Assembly: GCA_036785705.1 (NCBI GenBank)
Contig: JAWUZG010000177.1
Span: forward strand, 682,001 to 746,000
Direction: 5' to 3'
Length of the DNA: 64,000 nucleotides
Source: Acanthornis magna
Taxonomy: Eukaryota > Chordata > Aves > Passeriformes > Acanthizidae
Position numbers and translations under genes: made by a program
Shown: positions 45,566 to 57,734 of the stretch, piece by piece
How positions within the stretch are numbered: the first letter of the stretch is position 1
Layout: every line of letters starts with the position of its first letter
Notes under the pieces: model-generated
What the model saw: the letters and a program-made list of their open reading frames with translations, nothing else
Told to the model about the DNA's origin: nothing
The model's database searches: none

Positions 45566-47690
45566 TTTATTTAGGAATTTTGGTGGGTTTTGAGCAATGC
45601 ATCCTTGGGTTTCTATGTGCATAAGGGTGGATAAAACACAGCTAATAAATAATGAATAATTAAGAGTTGGACTGTGATTCTTGAGGGCAGGCCCATCACC
45701 GCCAGGGCACACCAAGAAAATATCTAAGCACATGATGAACCTCAGTATTTTCTTAATTACTTTCCATTTATTTTTCGACCCCAGCAATATTTGCTCTACC
45801 AAATTTTTGCGCTCAGCTCCAAACAGACATCGTTTCTGCATCCAAATACCTCCTGTTCTATTTAGGAATTTTGGTGGGTTTTGAGCAATGTATCCTTGCG
45901 TTTCAGTGGATAAAACACAGCTAATAAATAGTGGCTAATTAAGAGTTGGACTGCGATTCTTGAGGGCAGGCCCATCACTGCCAGGGCACACCGAGAAAGT
46001 ATCTAAGCACATGATGAACCTCAGTACTTTCTTAATTACTTTCCATTTATTTTTGGGCTCTAGCAATATCTGCTGTCCCAAATTCTCGTGCTCAGCTCCA
46101 AATGGACGTAGTTTGTGCTTCCAAATACCTCCTGTTTTATTTAGGAATTTTGGTGGGTTTTGAGCAATGTATCCTTGCGTTTCAGTGGATAAAACGCAGC
46201 TAATGAATAATAGATAATTAAGAGTTGGACTGCGATTCTTGAGGGCTGAGAAGGTATCTAAGCACATAACCAACCTCAGTGCTTTCTTCTTAATTACATT
46301 TATTTTTGGGCTCCAGCAATATTTGCTGTCCCAAATTCTTGCGCTCAGCTCCAAACTGATGTTGTTTGTGCTTCCAAATACCTCCTGTTTTATTTAGGAA
46401 TTTTGGTGGGTTTTGAGCAATGTATTCTTGAGCAATTTATCCTTTCAGTGGATAAAACACAGCTAATAAACAATGGTTAATTAAGAGTTGGACTGTGATT
46501 CTTGAGGACTGAGAAAGTATCTAAGTATATAATCAACCTCAGTACTTTCTTAATTACTTTCCATTTATTTTTCAACTCCAGCAATATTTGCTCTACCAAA
46601 TTTTCGCGCTCAGCTCCAAACAGACGTCGTTTCTGCATCCAAATACCTCCTGTTCTATTCAGGAATTTTGGTGGGTTTTGAGCAACGTATCCTTGGGTTT
46701 CAGTGGATAAAACACAGCTAATGTATAATAGATAATTAAGAGTTGGACTGTGATTCTTGAGGGCTGAGAAAGTATCTAAGCACATAACCAACCTCAGTAT
46801 TTTCTTCTTAATTACATTTATGTTTGGGCTCCAGCAATATTTGCTGTCCCAAATTCTCACACTCAGCTCCAAACTGACGTTGTTTGTGCTTCCAAATACC
46901 TCCTGTTTTATTTAGGAATTTTGGTGGGTTTTGAGCAATGTATTCTTGAGCAATTTATCCTTTCAGTGGATAAAACACAGCTAATAAACAATGGCTAATT
47001 AAGAGTTGGACTGTGATTCTTGAGGGCTGAGAAACTATCTAAGCACATAACCAACCTCAGTACTTTCTTCTTAATTACATTTATTTTTGGGCTCCAGCAA
47101 TATTTGCTGTCCCAAATTTTCACGCTCAGCTCCAAACGGATGTCGTTTCTGCATCCAAATATCTCCTGTTTTATTTAGGAATTTTGGTGTGTTTTGAGCA
47201 TTGTATCCTTGGGTTTCAGTGGATAAAACACAGCTAATAAACAATGGCTAATTAAGAGTTGGACTGTGATTCTTGAGGGCAGGTCCATCACTGCCAGGGC
47301 ACACCGAGGAAGTATCTAAGCACATAATCAACCTTGGTGCTTTCTCCTTAATTACTTTACATTTATTTATCGACTCCAGCAATATTTGCTGTACCAAATT
47401 TTTGCGCTCCAAACGGACGTCGTTTGTGCTTCCAAATGCCTCCTGTTTTATTTAGGAATTTTGGTGGTTTTTGAGCAATGCATCCTTGGGTATCATGGAT
47501 AAAACACAGCTAATGAATAACAGATAATTACCAGGGCACACCGACAAAGTAAGCACATAACCAACCTCAGTATTTTCTTAATTACTTTCCATTTATTTTT
47601 GGGCTCCAGTAATACTTGCTGTCCCAAATTTTCGCGCTCAGCTCCAAACGGACTTTGCTTCTGATTCCAAATCCCTCCTGTGAGTGTGTC
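45566..47690. repeat. Satellite-like array, 8 units of about 250-290 bp
   Basis: Units start with TTTAGGAATTTTGGTGGGTT at about 45571, 45861, 46141, 46394, 46659, 46912, 47175 and 47452. Spacings are about 291, 279, 253, 265, 253, 263 and 277 bp. Each has ACACAGCTAATAAATAATG, AAGAGTTGGACTGTGATTCT and GCGCTCAGCTCCAAACGGAC. Units 1, 2 and 7 contain a block of about 26 bp (GGCCCATCACTGCCAGGGCA...) that units 3-6 lack. Unit 8 is rearranged. I do not recognise the source family. Confidence 0.95.
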
Positions 47691-48209
47691 CTGCCGTGTG
47701 TAAATGTGCTGTACAAAGCAGCAGCGAGTGGCTGATGATTCAGTGCTGTTCTCTGGGCGCAGAGAGGCTGAGAGCTCCGAGGAAATGTTTAGGAGGAAAT
47801 GACAAATTCCCAATTCATGCTGGGAATGAATCCCCCTCCGCCCCCAAATCCTTCTGTTCCGCTCAGCGGTGCTCTGGTGATGGCTCTGTGGGTTCAACGT
47901 TTTTGGACATCGAAACGTGCACTTACAATTCAATTTATTTGTCAGAAATAAGGTGGGGGGAAGCTGCTTTCCCTCTGTTCCTATGGCTGAAATGGAAAAT
48001 CTGGATTTTGTCCTTCCATTCCGTCACCCTTCCTTTGTGGGAAGTGCCAATGTCACGTATTCAAAAGTGCCAATATGACGTGGGCAGAGACCGAAATGAT
48101 TTTTATTTCTTTATTAGAAATGCTCTGATTTCCTCTTTTTTTTAAGTGAACTGAAAAGACTGTTTCAGAAATCTGAAGTAAAAGAAAAGATGACATTTGT
48201 TTCATCTCA

Positions 48210-48350
48210 CTTTTTTTTTTTTGTAGCGGTGTTGGGGTTTTTTGGCTTTTTGTTTGGTTGGTTTTTTGTGGGTTTTTTGTTTGTTTTTTGGGGGGTTTTC
48301 GTTTGTTTTGTTTGTTTTTGTTTTTGTTTTTGTTTTGTTGTTGATTTTCC
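48210..48350. repeat. G/T-rich low-complexity tract
   Basis: A T11 run followed by GGTTTTTTG and GTTTGTTTTTG repeats. The + strand is almost only T and G. Confidence 0.9.
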
Positions 48351-48387
48351 ATGCTTTTAGATTGGAGGAATTTTGCTAATTGGAGAA

Positions 48388-48475
48388 TCACGGAACGCCT
48401 TGAGTTGGAAGGGCTCTAGAATTAGATGAACTTTTGGATCCCTTCCAACCCAATCCACCCTGCGATTCTAGAGCA
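48388..48475. mobile_element. Two short CR1 tails head to head
   Basis: A reverse CR1 end (AATCACGGAACGCCTTGAGT) is followed within about 50 bp by a sense end (GGATCCCTTCCAACCCAATC and TGCGATTCTAG). The result is a small inverted repeat. Confidence 0.6.
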
Positions 48476-50127
48476 GGAAAGATCCTTCTCTATCAAAATA
48501 AAGAATAGAAGTACAAAAATACCACAGGATTTACCAACATTTTCACTGTTACAGAGCCCTGGGATGGCACTGATCGCTTTTTCCACTGTTCCTGGGGGTG
48601 AAATGTTTTCCAAAGCTTTCCTGGTGGGAAATGTGGTGGTGGTGGTGTCCTTTATAAAATAATTCTCAAACTCTTAACTCAGGCCTTGTTTTTCTGGAGT
48701 TTCTGGTGAGCCATCCTATGAATTTCTCTGATGGAAGAGGTTTTCCAAAAGAGCCAAAGGCATTTAGGATCTAAGTCCCTTGGCAATCTAGTGGGAATTG
48801 GACAACTAATTACTTCGGATTCTTTGGAAAATCCCAGACCTAATTTTATATTATAATAACATGGTTTTAAAGGAGGGTAAACCTCCAAGAAAAATAACAT
48901 TTCGTGTAATTTAATTTTTTTTTAATAGACAGGAGAGCTGTTTTTCTGGCCAATTCTCGGGGCAGGAGGTTGGGTGGATGGGCTGACCTGTGGCCCTGGG
49001 CAATACCTGAGATGAAAACACGAGCAGTACTCTTGTCTGATTCACTCCAATTGCCAAAGGTTAATTGTGGCTTTAATTTTCTCTCCTGGGCTCAAACAGT
49101 TGGAATTTGCTGCCCGTGACAGGGAGAATAATCCAAATCAGTTCCACCTCCCAGCAGGTCAGTAAATAAATAAATCAGAGCGGTCCCTTCAGCATAATAG
49201 CCAAAATCTTTCTGTTTTTACTGGCAGAGGACACTGGAATGACCCAGCAGATTTACACACAGTTAGCAGGGGCACAATAATTTATTTTTATAAAATTTTT
49301 GTTTTTATAAAATATTATTTTAAATATTTTATTAAAATTAATTATTATTTTTGCTGCTTAATCAGGGTGTCACTTGCCTGGTGCCCTCTTAGAAAAACTT
49401 CATTTTCCAGCCCCATTTCCTGCCAGAGTGATAAATGATGGTGCCTCTGAATTGTTCCTCTCTTGATGATTTGCATTCATTCTCGAGGGTGACTTTGCCT
49501 CTTGGTCCTGAGGTGGAAAAATGAAGATGTTCCCGGAGATTCTGTGGATGTGACAATGTTGGGGAAACTTTGTGATCTCTGGGGAGAAGTGATGCTGATT
49601 CCTCCCTGATAAAGTCACAGATCCTGGCTTGGAGGGAGATCTGCATTGCAGCTTTCCCCCAGGACCCTTTTCTTCCCAGTGGGACCAGTTTGAAGGTGCG
49701 GACTGGGGAGGGTTCATCTCTGCCAAGTCCACGCTGATTTTCGCAGTTCTTCAGTGCTCACCAGCACGGCTTGGGCATTTGGAAAACAGAGTTTTGAAAG
49801 TATTTCTCAGGAAATCTGCACCTTTGCCTTCAATCTCACTGAAAAAACCAAGGATTCCAGGGGATGATGCATTGGTGAAAATAATTTTCAGTGCGTGGTG
49901 AGGTTTTGGTTCTGCTTTTGCTGTGGGGACAGGCCAAATGCCTGGAAAACATCACACTGCAGTCAGAATTTGAGCATCCTGAGCTTTTTAGTGGGAAGCA
50001 GGATTGAAGGAGAGAGAATTCCATCCCTGACTTCCTGTGTGGTTCAGGACAGGGCTGTCCCCCCAGCAACTCCTTAATGCTTTGCCTGGAGCAGAACTCA
50101 TTCATTTCTGTCCATTATTTGTTGGGA

Positions 50128-51212
50128 TCCGAGCGAGGAACGGACTACAGCACACAGTGTGATGTTCTGATAGCCACATTTTATTATTATAAAACCTTAT
50201 ATTTTATAACATCATTTGTTCTGTATATGTGATCATACCATGATCATCATACCTATGATTGGCTGCGCTGCTTTGTTCTCATGGATAATTTTCTCTAATT
50301 ATTGGATAATTATTGTTTGTAAGCTGTTCGAAAGCCGTTGGTAAGCAACACTACTACTTGCTACAATATCCCAAAATTTCGTTACTTGCTTCCACATTCT
50401 CTTGTCACTTCAGCAGATTTTCTTATTGCTTCAGCGATTTGCAACTGTCCCTTCATTGTTCTTTTATACCTTCTACAGTTCCTTCACTGTTCTTTCATAC
50501 CCTTCCCAGTGCTCTCTGTTATTCTTTCATACCTTGTACAGTTCCTCCTCCAGGCCCCAACTGTAGGATTTCGCCGTCTGTGGTGTTGGTGTGGTTTGCT
50601 TCAGACGGTCAGGACGGAGACGAGAGACCTCTGGATTTTGGTCTTAGAGCATGAGGTTTATTATAAAAAAGAGCGTGGGGGTAGGAGACCTGCCAGGTGC
50701 AGCTCAGAGCAGGGCAGAGAGGTGAGAGACAGAGAAGTACAGGATACGGAAAACGGAATACCTTGGTTCTCGCTTACAATAGAATAAATCACGTTCTGTG
50801 CTGAATATTCTAATTTTCACTAACCAATCTAGAACAAGCTACAAATCCTACAACATTTGCATACAGCCTATGAGAGTCATTGCATTACCATACAGTGTTA
50901 TATTTTAAACTCTAAAAACTGCTTTTTGTACTCTCTGCTTGAGTTGGTAGGGTCTGCTCTGACCCTTGGACCTGGTGCAAGCAGAGAGTATTGTCTAATC
51001 AAGAAGGGGTATTGTTCAATCAGAGAGGGTGGTGAGCCTTCAGTGGCCATACCATTGTTTTCCAGTTATTTAGTAACTGGGGTTTGGTATCTCAAAGCTT
51101 GTCTTCATTTCAATCTCGCTTATCGTTTCCATATTCTCAGCATCTTCTGCCAGCTAATCATATTTATAAGACTTTCCTATTTCATCCTCCCCAACACCCA
51201 ACAATTATTAAT
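50128..51212 (-). mobile_element. Long LTR-type element with a nested LTR, reverse
   Basis: Outer ends are TGTTGGG and CCCAACA (perfect 7-bp inverted repeat), flanked by the 6-bp duplication ATTATT (50122-50127 and 51213-51218). It is about 1,085 bp in total. The reverse polyadenylation signal is near 50180 (CATTTTATTATTATAAAACC), and a TATA-like TTATAAATATG in reverse lies near 51160. A second LTR-like element occupies 50562-50852. Without it the outer element would be about 794 bp. Confidence 0.75.
50562..50852 (-). mobile_element. Nested solo LTR, 291 bp
   Basis: Bounded by TGTAGGATTT and AAATCCTACA, a perfect 10-bp inverted repeat. The reverse polyadenylation signal is in GAGGTTTATTATAAAAAAGA near 50651. 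I see no clear target duplication (CCAAC before, ACATT after), so mutation, or an origin other than simple insertion, is possible. Confidence 0.68.
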
Positions 51213-51261
51213 TTGTGCTTTTCAAATCAGGTATTTTGGAGGATGAGAAAAGCCTCTGCCT

Positions 51262-51325
51262 GTGGAAGTGATGATCTTTAAGGTCCCTTCCCAGCCCTTC
51301 CTGTGATTCTGTGATTTCTGTGCAA
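51262..51325 (+). mobile_element. CR1 LINE terminal fragment
   Basis: TGATGATCTTTAAGGTCCCT then CTGTGATTCTGTGATTTC, the CR1 tail. Confidence 0.78.
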
Positions 51326-53733
51326 CAGGTGCCTCAGTGCTTTGGGTTTGTGCAGATCAGAGGGTGTGATTTGTAGGAATTTGTTCAGTCAGCCTTCCCT
51401 TAATGGCAGCCTGTGTGATTCCTTGAAATTCTCCGAGGTTGCAGCTTGTATAAAGCAGGTTAGAATTTGATCCTCGTATTCCCAAATCCCGCTTTCCTCA
51501 GTGATGATTCTTTCAGCATAATGTTCTTTGGTTTATATTCTTCAGAGACTGAGTGTGAGATGTGTTCTTTGTTACTCGTGCTTCATATCTGCTGTTTTGC
51601 CTCTGCTCCCTTTGCTTTATCCCTTAACTGTGTTTTCTGAGAGCTAGCCAGATGTTAATCTGAATTTTTGCCCTGAAATGCGTTCTGTGAACATCAGCAG
51701 AACGATTTCCTGGTGCTCCCAGCCCAGCCCAGCACGTTTTGACATTGGCTGCAGAGTCATTGGGACGAAAATCCCAACATCAAACACGGAGGGAAAGGAT
51801 TCTGCAGGTGCAGCCGAGGCTGAGATTTCAGGAGATTTACCTCCGAGGTCACCAAAATGTGCTCTGCTTTTCCAGGAGTCTTTATTGTCACCTTGGGTGG
51901 GCTCAGCTCCCTGGGAAGTGCCAGCCTTGGCATTTTCTGGGAGTGTTTTTTTAAGGCTGAGGGTTCACGTTGAAGGTTTGCTTAGACATTTTTCTCTTTT
52001 ACATTTCGTTTTGCTGTGAGCTATAAAATTGCCAATTTCCTTAAAGATCAAGTTGAAGGTTCACAGATTAATTGATGGTCTAAAAACAGCCTCCTGTGAT
52101 ATTTCCTCATGGCCTGTGTGGGATTATTGCGTGATCTGTTAGGGAATTGTTCTTTTGGATGCATAATTTTGTGCTGTACTCATGATCCCGGGGGCTTTTG
52201 GCTTTATTTTGAAAGGTGCTGTAGAAGGAATGTGAATCCCTTTGACATTTCCAAGCTCAAAGTTGTAACTCAGTGTCTGCAGAAGGGGCAAGTGCTGGAA
52301 AAGAGGAGCAAAATACATCCAGGGCAGAGCAGTGCAGTTAAATTTAGATGGGATTTATTAATTTAGATTTTTTTTTCTGTTTGAGGAACAGACATATGGC
52401 TTTTGTTGCCTAAACTGAAGACAAAACAGCACCTTTTACTGAGAAAAAAGCAGATAAGATCAGTTTTAAAAGAATTGGGAAGTAAAAATCCATCCAACGT
52501 CCATGTGGCAGCAATGCCCTGCAGCACAGATCTTCAGGTGAAGTTGGTCAGTGATTCTCTCAGTATAATCCAAATCTGTGGACATAGATAATTCCCTGTG
52601 TCTGCTACAGACAGAATGTGGAGCTTGGGCTGCTGCAGCTCTGGGGAACATCTGTGTGTTCAGGGAGGGGAGAACAGGGAGTGGGTGGGACTGAAATGGG
52701 GATTTTTGTGCTTTTACTCTCAGCTTTAATCCAGCGCTGAATGGTTTCTATCTGGCACAGTTTGCAACTCTTGCAGCTCAGTGCAGAGGGAGTTTAATAC
52801 CACAATTATAATCCTGATTCTCTGAAACCCTCCCTAGTGGAATGGCAGTGGAGAAGCCTTTGCTCTATTAATTTTTTTTCTCAAAAACGATGTCAAATTT
52901 TGGCTGTCCTGTGGATGAAAAGCTCTTTTGAATAGCTCCTTCACTTCTCTGCTTTCCAATTCCTTTCTGCATTGAGCAGGGCACTCACACAGCTCCCCTG
53001 TCATCAGCATCCATGAATTCCTGAAAATGGCTTTATCTTTTCCCTCTAGTCCTGGCTGAGACACTGGAAAGGCAAAAGTTCCTGAAGGTGTGGAGATAAA
53101 AATCCTTTATGAGCAGAGAGCTGAAACTTTTGGAGTTTTCTGGGTGTCATTATCTGCTCCAAAAGGATATTCAAAGAGCTGCCCAGTGAAAATAGGTTTG
53201 CAGGGACATTTTGAACCTTTTAAGATTCCCAGTGAGGTTGGGATTTTTTTGTGGATATTGTGTTCATGTGGCACAAGGGAAGGAAAAAAAAAACCTAAAC
53301 TGACTGGTCCATCCTGGGGGAAAGATTGATCATTTTGGGCTGTAATCAATTTGTATTTGTGGGGTTTTTTGCCCTGTTAAACAGTCTTCTTGTATCCAAA
53401 CGATCCCAGAGCCAGCACCTCGGGAAGATCCTGATGGTGCTGGAATTTTTGCCTAATTTGGGTTTGAGGGGAGGCCGGGGGGGCTGCCTGGGAGCCCTCA
53501 CTGCAGCGATGTGCAGCTGCAGCACAGCAGAGCTGGCGCACCTCATGAATCTGAAATCCTTTCCAGCGCGGATTTGCTGAACCTCAGCTCATTTGTGCAG
53601 TCCTGAGAGCAGCTCATTAATTGCTGGGAGCCTGACCATCCCCATGGACAGAAGAATTTAGGGCCAAATTAGTGTTTCTCTTAAACAGAGCTGACTTTTT
53701 CCTGTTCATCATCACCAGAGCAGCCCTGGGTAG

Positions 53734-53972
53734 TTGTGTTTGTTTTAAAGGAGACTTTGGGTTGAAGAAATTAATTTTTTGCTTGATCTGCCTCATTCTG
53801 TGTCTGAATTTTTGTGTTTGTTTTAAAGGAGACTTTGGGTTGAAGAAATTAATTTTTTGCTTGATCTGCCTCATTCTGAGTCTGAATTTTTGTTTTTGTT
53901 TTAAAGGAGACTTTGGGTTGAAGACATTCATTTTTTGCTTGATCTGCCTCATTCTGAGTCTGAATTTTTACA
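53734..53972. repeat. 78-bp tandem repeat, 3 units
   Basis: Units begin TTGTGTTTGTTTTAAAGGAG at 53734, 53812 and about 53890 and contain TTGCTTGATCTGCCTCATTC. The period of 78 bp is 26 codons, so frames stay open across copies on both strands. Confidence 0.95.
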
Positions 53973-54053
53973 AGTTCATGGGATGGGTGGTTTTGGCATA
54001 CATCCTTAAGTTTTGAGCCTTCTCTGCTCCAGCCTTGTGTTGGACATTCCAGG

Positions 54054-54340
54054 TGTAGTTGCACTGTTTTAAAATCTTTCTCTTCTTTCTCATGGAGAAT
54101 AGAGATAAGTTGCATTCTTGTGCTTTCTAATCTCTTTGTTTTGGTACTGGATACTCTAGAGTTGTAACCAATCGTTATAGGGGGTGGAAAAACTATCGAC
54201 CAATAATTATCAGACTATTAATGGATATATAAAGAAGTTTTTGTAAATAAAGTTCCTCTTTTTGCCATCTTGGTGCTGCCTGCCTGACTTCCCTGCGAGC
54301 TTCTGCGAATCTCCACGAATATCAGAAAATCAGAGCAACA
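54054..54340 (+). mobile_element. Solo LTR (ERVK-like), forward copy
   Basis: A 287-bp element from TGTAGTTGCACTG to GAGCAACA, flanked by the direct repeat TTCCAGG (54047-54053 and 54341-54347; 6-7 bp). TATA box GGATATATAAAG is near 54220 and the polyadenylation signal GTAAATAAAG near 54245. It is the inverted partner of 36008-36296, with exon 7 between them. Confidence 0.92.
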
Positions 54341-54408
54341 TTCCAGGTGTGGCCTCCCTGCCCACCCAAACTCCTGCTGCCTTCTCCTCAGCTTTTGAGC
54401 CATCCCAC

Positions 54409-54811
54409 TGATGCCTTCAAGTGTTTCTAGTTTTTTCTTTTCATTTGTCTGTAACTTGCTGCAGTTCTGTGTTTCTCACAAAGTGCTGAAATCCTCTGTC
54501 CCAGCACCTTTGGCCAAACAAGGCTCTCTGAACACAGATCCAAGGACATATTCATTGCCCTAGGGTCTGAAAATATGTGAACAACAGTGAGCTGGGGGAG
54601 CAGGCCTGGGGTGGTGAACATCATCACCTGAGGGTGCATTGGAGAATTAAGGGCCAATAATGGGACAGAACTTGTAAAAGGTGAAGGGCTCGTGACCCAG
54701 TGTCCATTTTGGGTGTAGTCCCTGGGGGGACTTTGCTTGCCTTGAAGGCCTCGAATAAATTAGTCTGCATTTTATACTCCTAATTTGTTTTGGCCTCTGT
54801 TTCAGGCATCA
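54409..54811 (+). mobile_element. Solo LTR, TGATGCC family copy 3 (ERV1-like)
   Basis: A 403-bp element very similar to 7069-7488, with ends TGATGCCT and AGGCATCA and an AATAAA signal near 54755. The flanks CCAC and CCAT match at three of four bases, so the target duplication is decayed. Only 68 bp separate it from the preceding LTR. Confidence 0.9.
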
Positions 54812-56533
54812 CCATCCTTGCATTGGGATCACCCTGGTTGGGATAATCTGCTTTCAGTGATTTCCCTGTCCATGGTTCTGTGTCTCACTGGAGCATGAGG
54901 TTGCGCTCTATCAATATTCATGCAGTTGTAAATACAATTCTTGCACAGACTGAAAACATCTTGGATTTAAACCTTGATTTCTGTTGGATCTTAGGTCCTG
55001 AGATATCCTCTCAGATCCTCGTTCTGCTGTGCTCTGGCTGGTGTTATTTTGGGGTGTCAGATGGAGGCTGTTCATTCAGGAGCTGTTTTGTTGCTTGCCC
55101 GGTGTGTTTTCCTCATTCCCCAAACTCCCATTTTCCCTGAATTTACTGCTCTGCTCCTTCCTCACCGCTGCATTATTGTCTGCAATACTTCCTATTGATT
55201 TTCTGTGCTGGGGATGATTTCCTTTGCTGAACACGGTTGTGAGGAATTGGAAGTAATTTGCTCAGAGAAGGTTTTGTGCTTCCTAAGATCTAGAAGATTG
55301 TTTAAAATCTCTTCTGTAGCCTGATCTGAGGAGGTCTGATATTCTTGTTTGGGGGCTTGTCATTTTATTAAGGTCACTTGGAGCATTCCTGTCTCTTTGG
55401 TTGGCTTTGTTTTCAGCGCAGAGGAGAAGCTGTTCCCTTTATGTTTAAAAAATCTTACGTTATGAATTAAATTTCCTATTCCATTTTGGGGTTCTCCAAA
55501 CTGTTTACTGAGAGCAAAACAGCAAAAAATTCAATTTAGTCACTGTCAGATCAGTCTTGTGCAGACTTGAGGGAAAAAGAGCATTTTGAGGTGGAGAGAG
55601 ATTTATTTCCAATATTACCCTGCAAGTTGTGAGTTGTTGAGAGGAGCGAATAATCCACGTGCCAGAATCTGTCAGAATTGGAACAGGTTCTTGCAAAACA
55701 TTTCACCTCTAGGACTGAGCAAAGAATTCAGGAATCACCTGTTCCTGTCTGATGTTTAGACTCATTTTCCTGAGGGTTTGATCCATGGGGTGGGAAGTGC
55801 TCTGGCCCCGATCCAGAGGAGCAATTAATGGGATGGGCTGGGATTGGTGCCTGAGTGCTCTGTTGGCTCCTGGCCACATTTTCACCCTGAATTGGATTGG
55901 ATTTTCACAAAATCCAGCCTTTTCCACAAGGTGTGGGAGCTCATTTCCATGTCTTCACTGGGAAATAGCCCAGCCTGAATCTCCCCAGGTTCAGAGTGTG
56001 TTTTGTTGGAATATCAAGTGTGTTTTATTGAATATCTCCAGCGCTTCTGGAGCAGGAGGATAAGGAAATGAAGTTGTCATTTGTATTCTGCTCTTTGTCA
56101 ACCTGCAAACAGGGGGATCTGGGGATAACAGTTCATTATTTACTTAAGAAAATCTGTCACGTTGGGGATTAAAAGTGTCATTTCTCAAGGATTGGAGGGC
56201 TTGGATGTGCTGCTGGAGCCAGACTGTGCCACTGCTGCTCTGTGTCCATATGGGAATGGATAGCAGCATTTTCTGCTGTGCTCTCAGCCTTACCGGGATC
56301 ACCCTGCACTGAAAATGGGGAATTAATTTTTTTTATTAAGACAGGGCCATCTAATTGCCCCAAGAATTTGAGTGTTCTGTGTTCTTGCGTTATCCTCACC
56401 AAAAAGCTGTGTTTGAAACTCCATTCCTGACCTGCTGAATGGACTCCCAAGCAGTCACAATCCCACCTAAAACCTAAAGAGCCACGAGAAATAGTGAGAA
56501 AAGAAACACCCAAGCTGATCTACAGCTCCAATT

Positions 56534-56582
56534 AAATCACAGAACCATAGAATCATTAAGATCATCTTGTCCAACCCTCAAC
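56534..56582 (-). mobile_element. CR1 LINE terminal fragment, reverse
   Basis: AATCACAGAACCATAGAATC then AGATCATCTTGTCCAACCCT. Confidence 0.8.
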
Positions 56583-57734
56583 CTGTCATCAGTGCAGGAA
56601 CAATGTGGGGAAAGCAGACAAGTTTTGGGGTTTTGGTTGTGTTGGGTTTTTTCCTTTTCTCCAATCTAATGTGGCTCTCCAAACTCGTGGGCTCTCCCCC
56701 AAAAAAGGAGACAGTTTTTGAGCCCAGAGATTGCTCAGCTCCCACGACATTGGTGTTTGAGGCTCTTCTGAATTCCTCAGTTGAAAACACTGACCTGGGT
56801 TGAGCCAATTGGATTCAAGTGGAAGGTTTTGCAGAGAAGTTGCTCCAGAGGGTAGGCAGCAATTAGAGAAGGCTCCAGACACCTTCTTGCAAATAAAATC
56901 CAAGACAGCTCCGTGACCCAACAGATCAAGGGCGCAGAGTCAAGGAGATTTTTTACTGATTATTTTTCACAGGGAGCAAGTGGGGTTTTTGGTTTTGTTC
57001 CTTTCAAGAGGGAAAAAAATGAATAATAGGCCCTTCCTGCAAATAAAACTTAAATACGAGATCTTAAAGGTAGTAGGACAGTAACAAAGAAAACATTTTC
57101 TCTCTGTTTTTATCTTTACAAATGAAAATGTCTAAAATCCGTGATGGCTCCTCAGTCAGAGGCGGATGGAGGGGTATTATGTGGATGCATCTTGTTGTCA
57201 TGATAATTCAAGAGGGACCATTTTCTTATCCATCTGAAAGCTGGGTGGTGATAGATGTCAAATATTTGTCCTGGGTGGTAAAGTAAATATTTGCCATTTA
57301 CCTGTCCCCATCAGTGAGCAAATCGCTTGCAAACAACACCATATTGCAAGGAGGAGGAGGAATGAAATGGCATAAAAATTAAAGATGAAGCCACTGAATG
57401 AAAAGGAGACACTAAATAAACCGAAAAGTTAAATAAAACCGAAGTGGATGGATTCCCTGGTGATGGAGAAAGCCAAATGATGGAGTGCATTATGCAAAGG
57501 TGGTGAGATGACAAATGTCAGTGGGAATCTGTAAAGCTGTTTGCAGACGAGGCATGGAAGACAGACTTGTTGTAGGAGGTGGAGGAACATGCCTTTATTT
57601 AAAGAATTCCTCTGTCTAGGGAGAGGAAAATTCCGAGTTTGAGGGGGACAAACCAGGGCCAAACCCACTGTGCTGATGGAGCTGGAGGGTGTGGGCAGGA
57701 ATCCTGTCTGGGGATGGAGGAGTGGCAATGGAGT

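Noticed and set aside
45530..47933. Similar minus-strand frames over the satellite-like array
   Set aside because: The spacings 253, 265 and 263 are not multiples of three, so no frame is kept through the array.
50122..54811. Possible complete endogenous retrovirus between LTRs in intron 7
   Set aside because: The LTRs belong to different families with separate target duplications, and no gag, pol or env-like frame lies between them.
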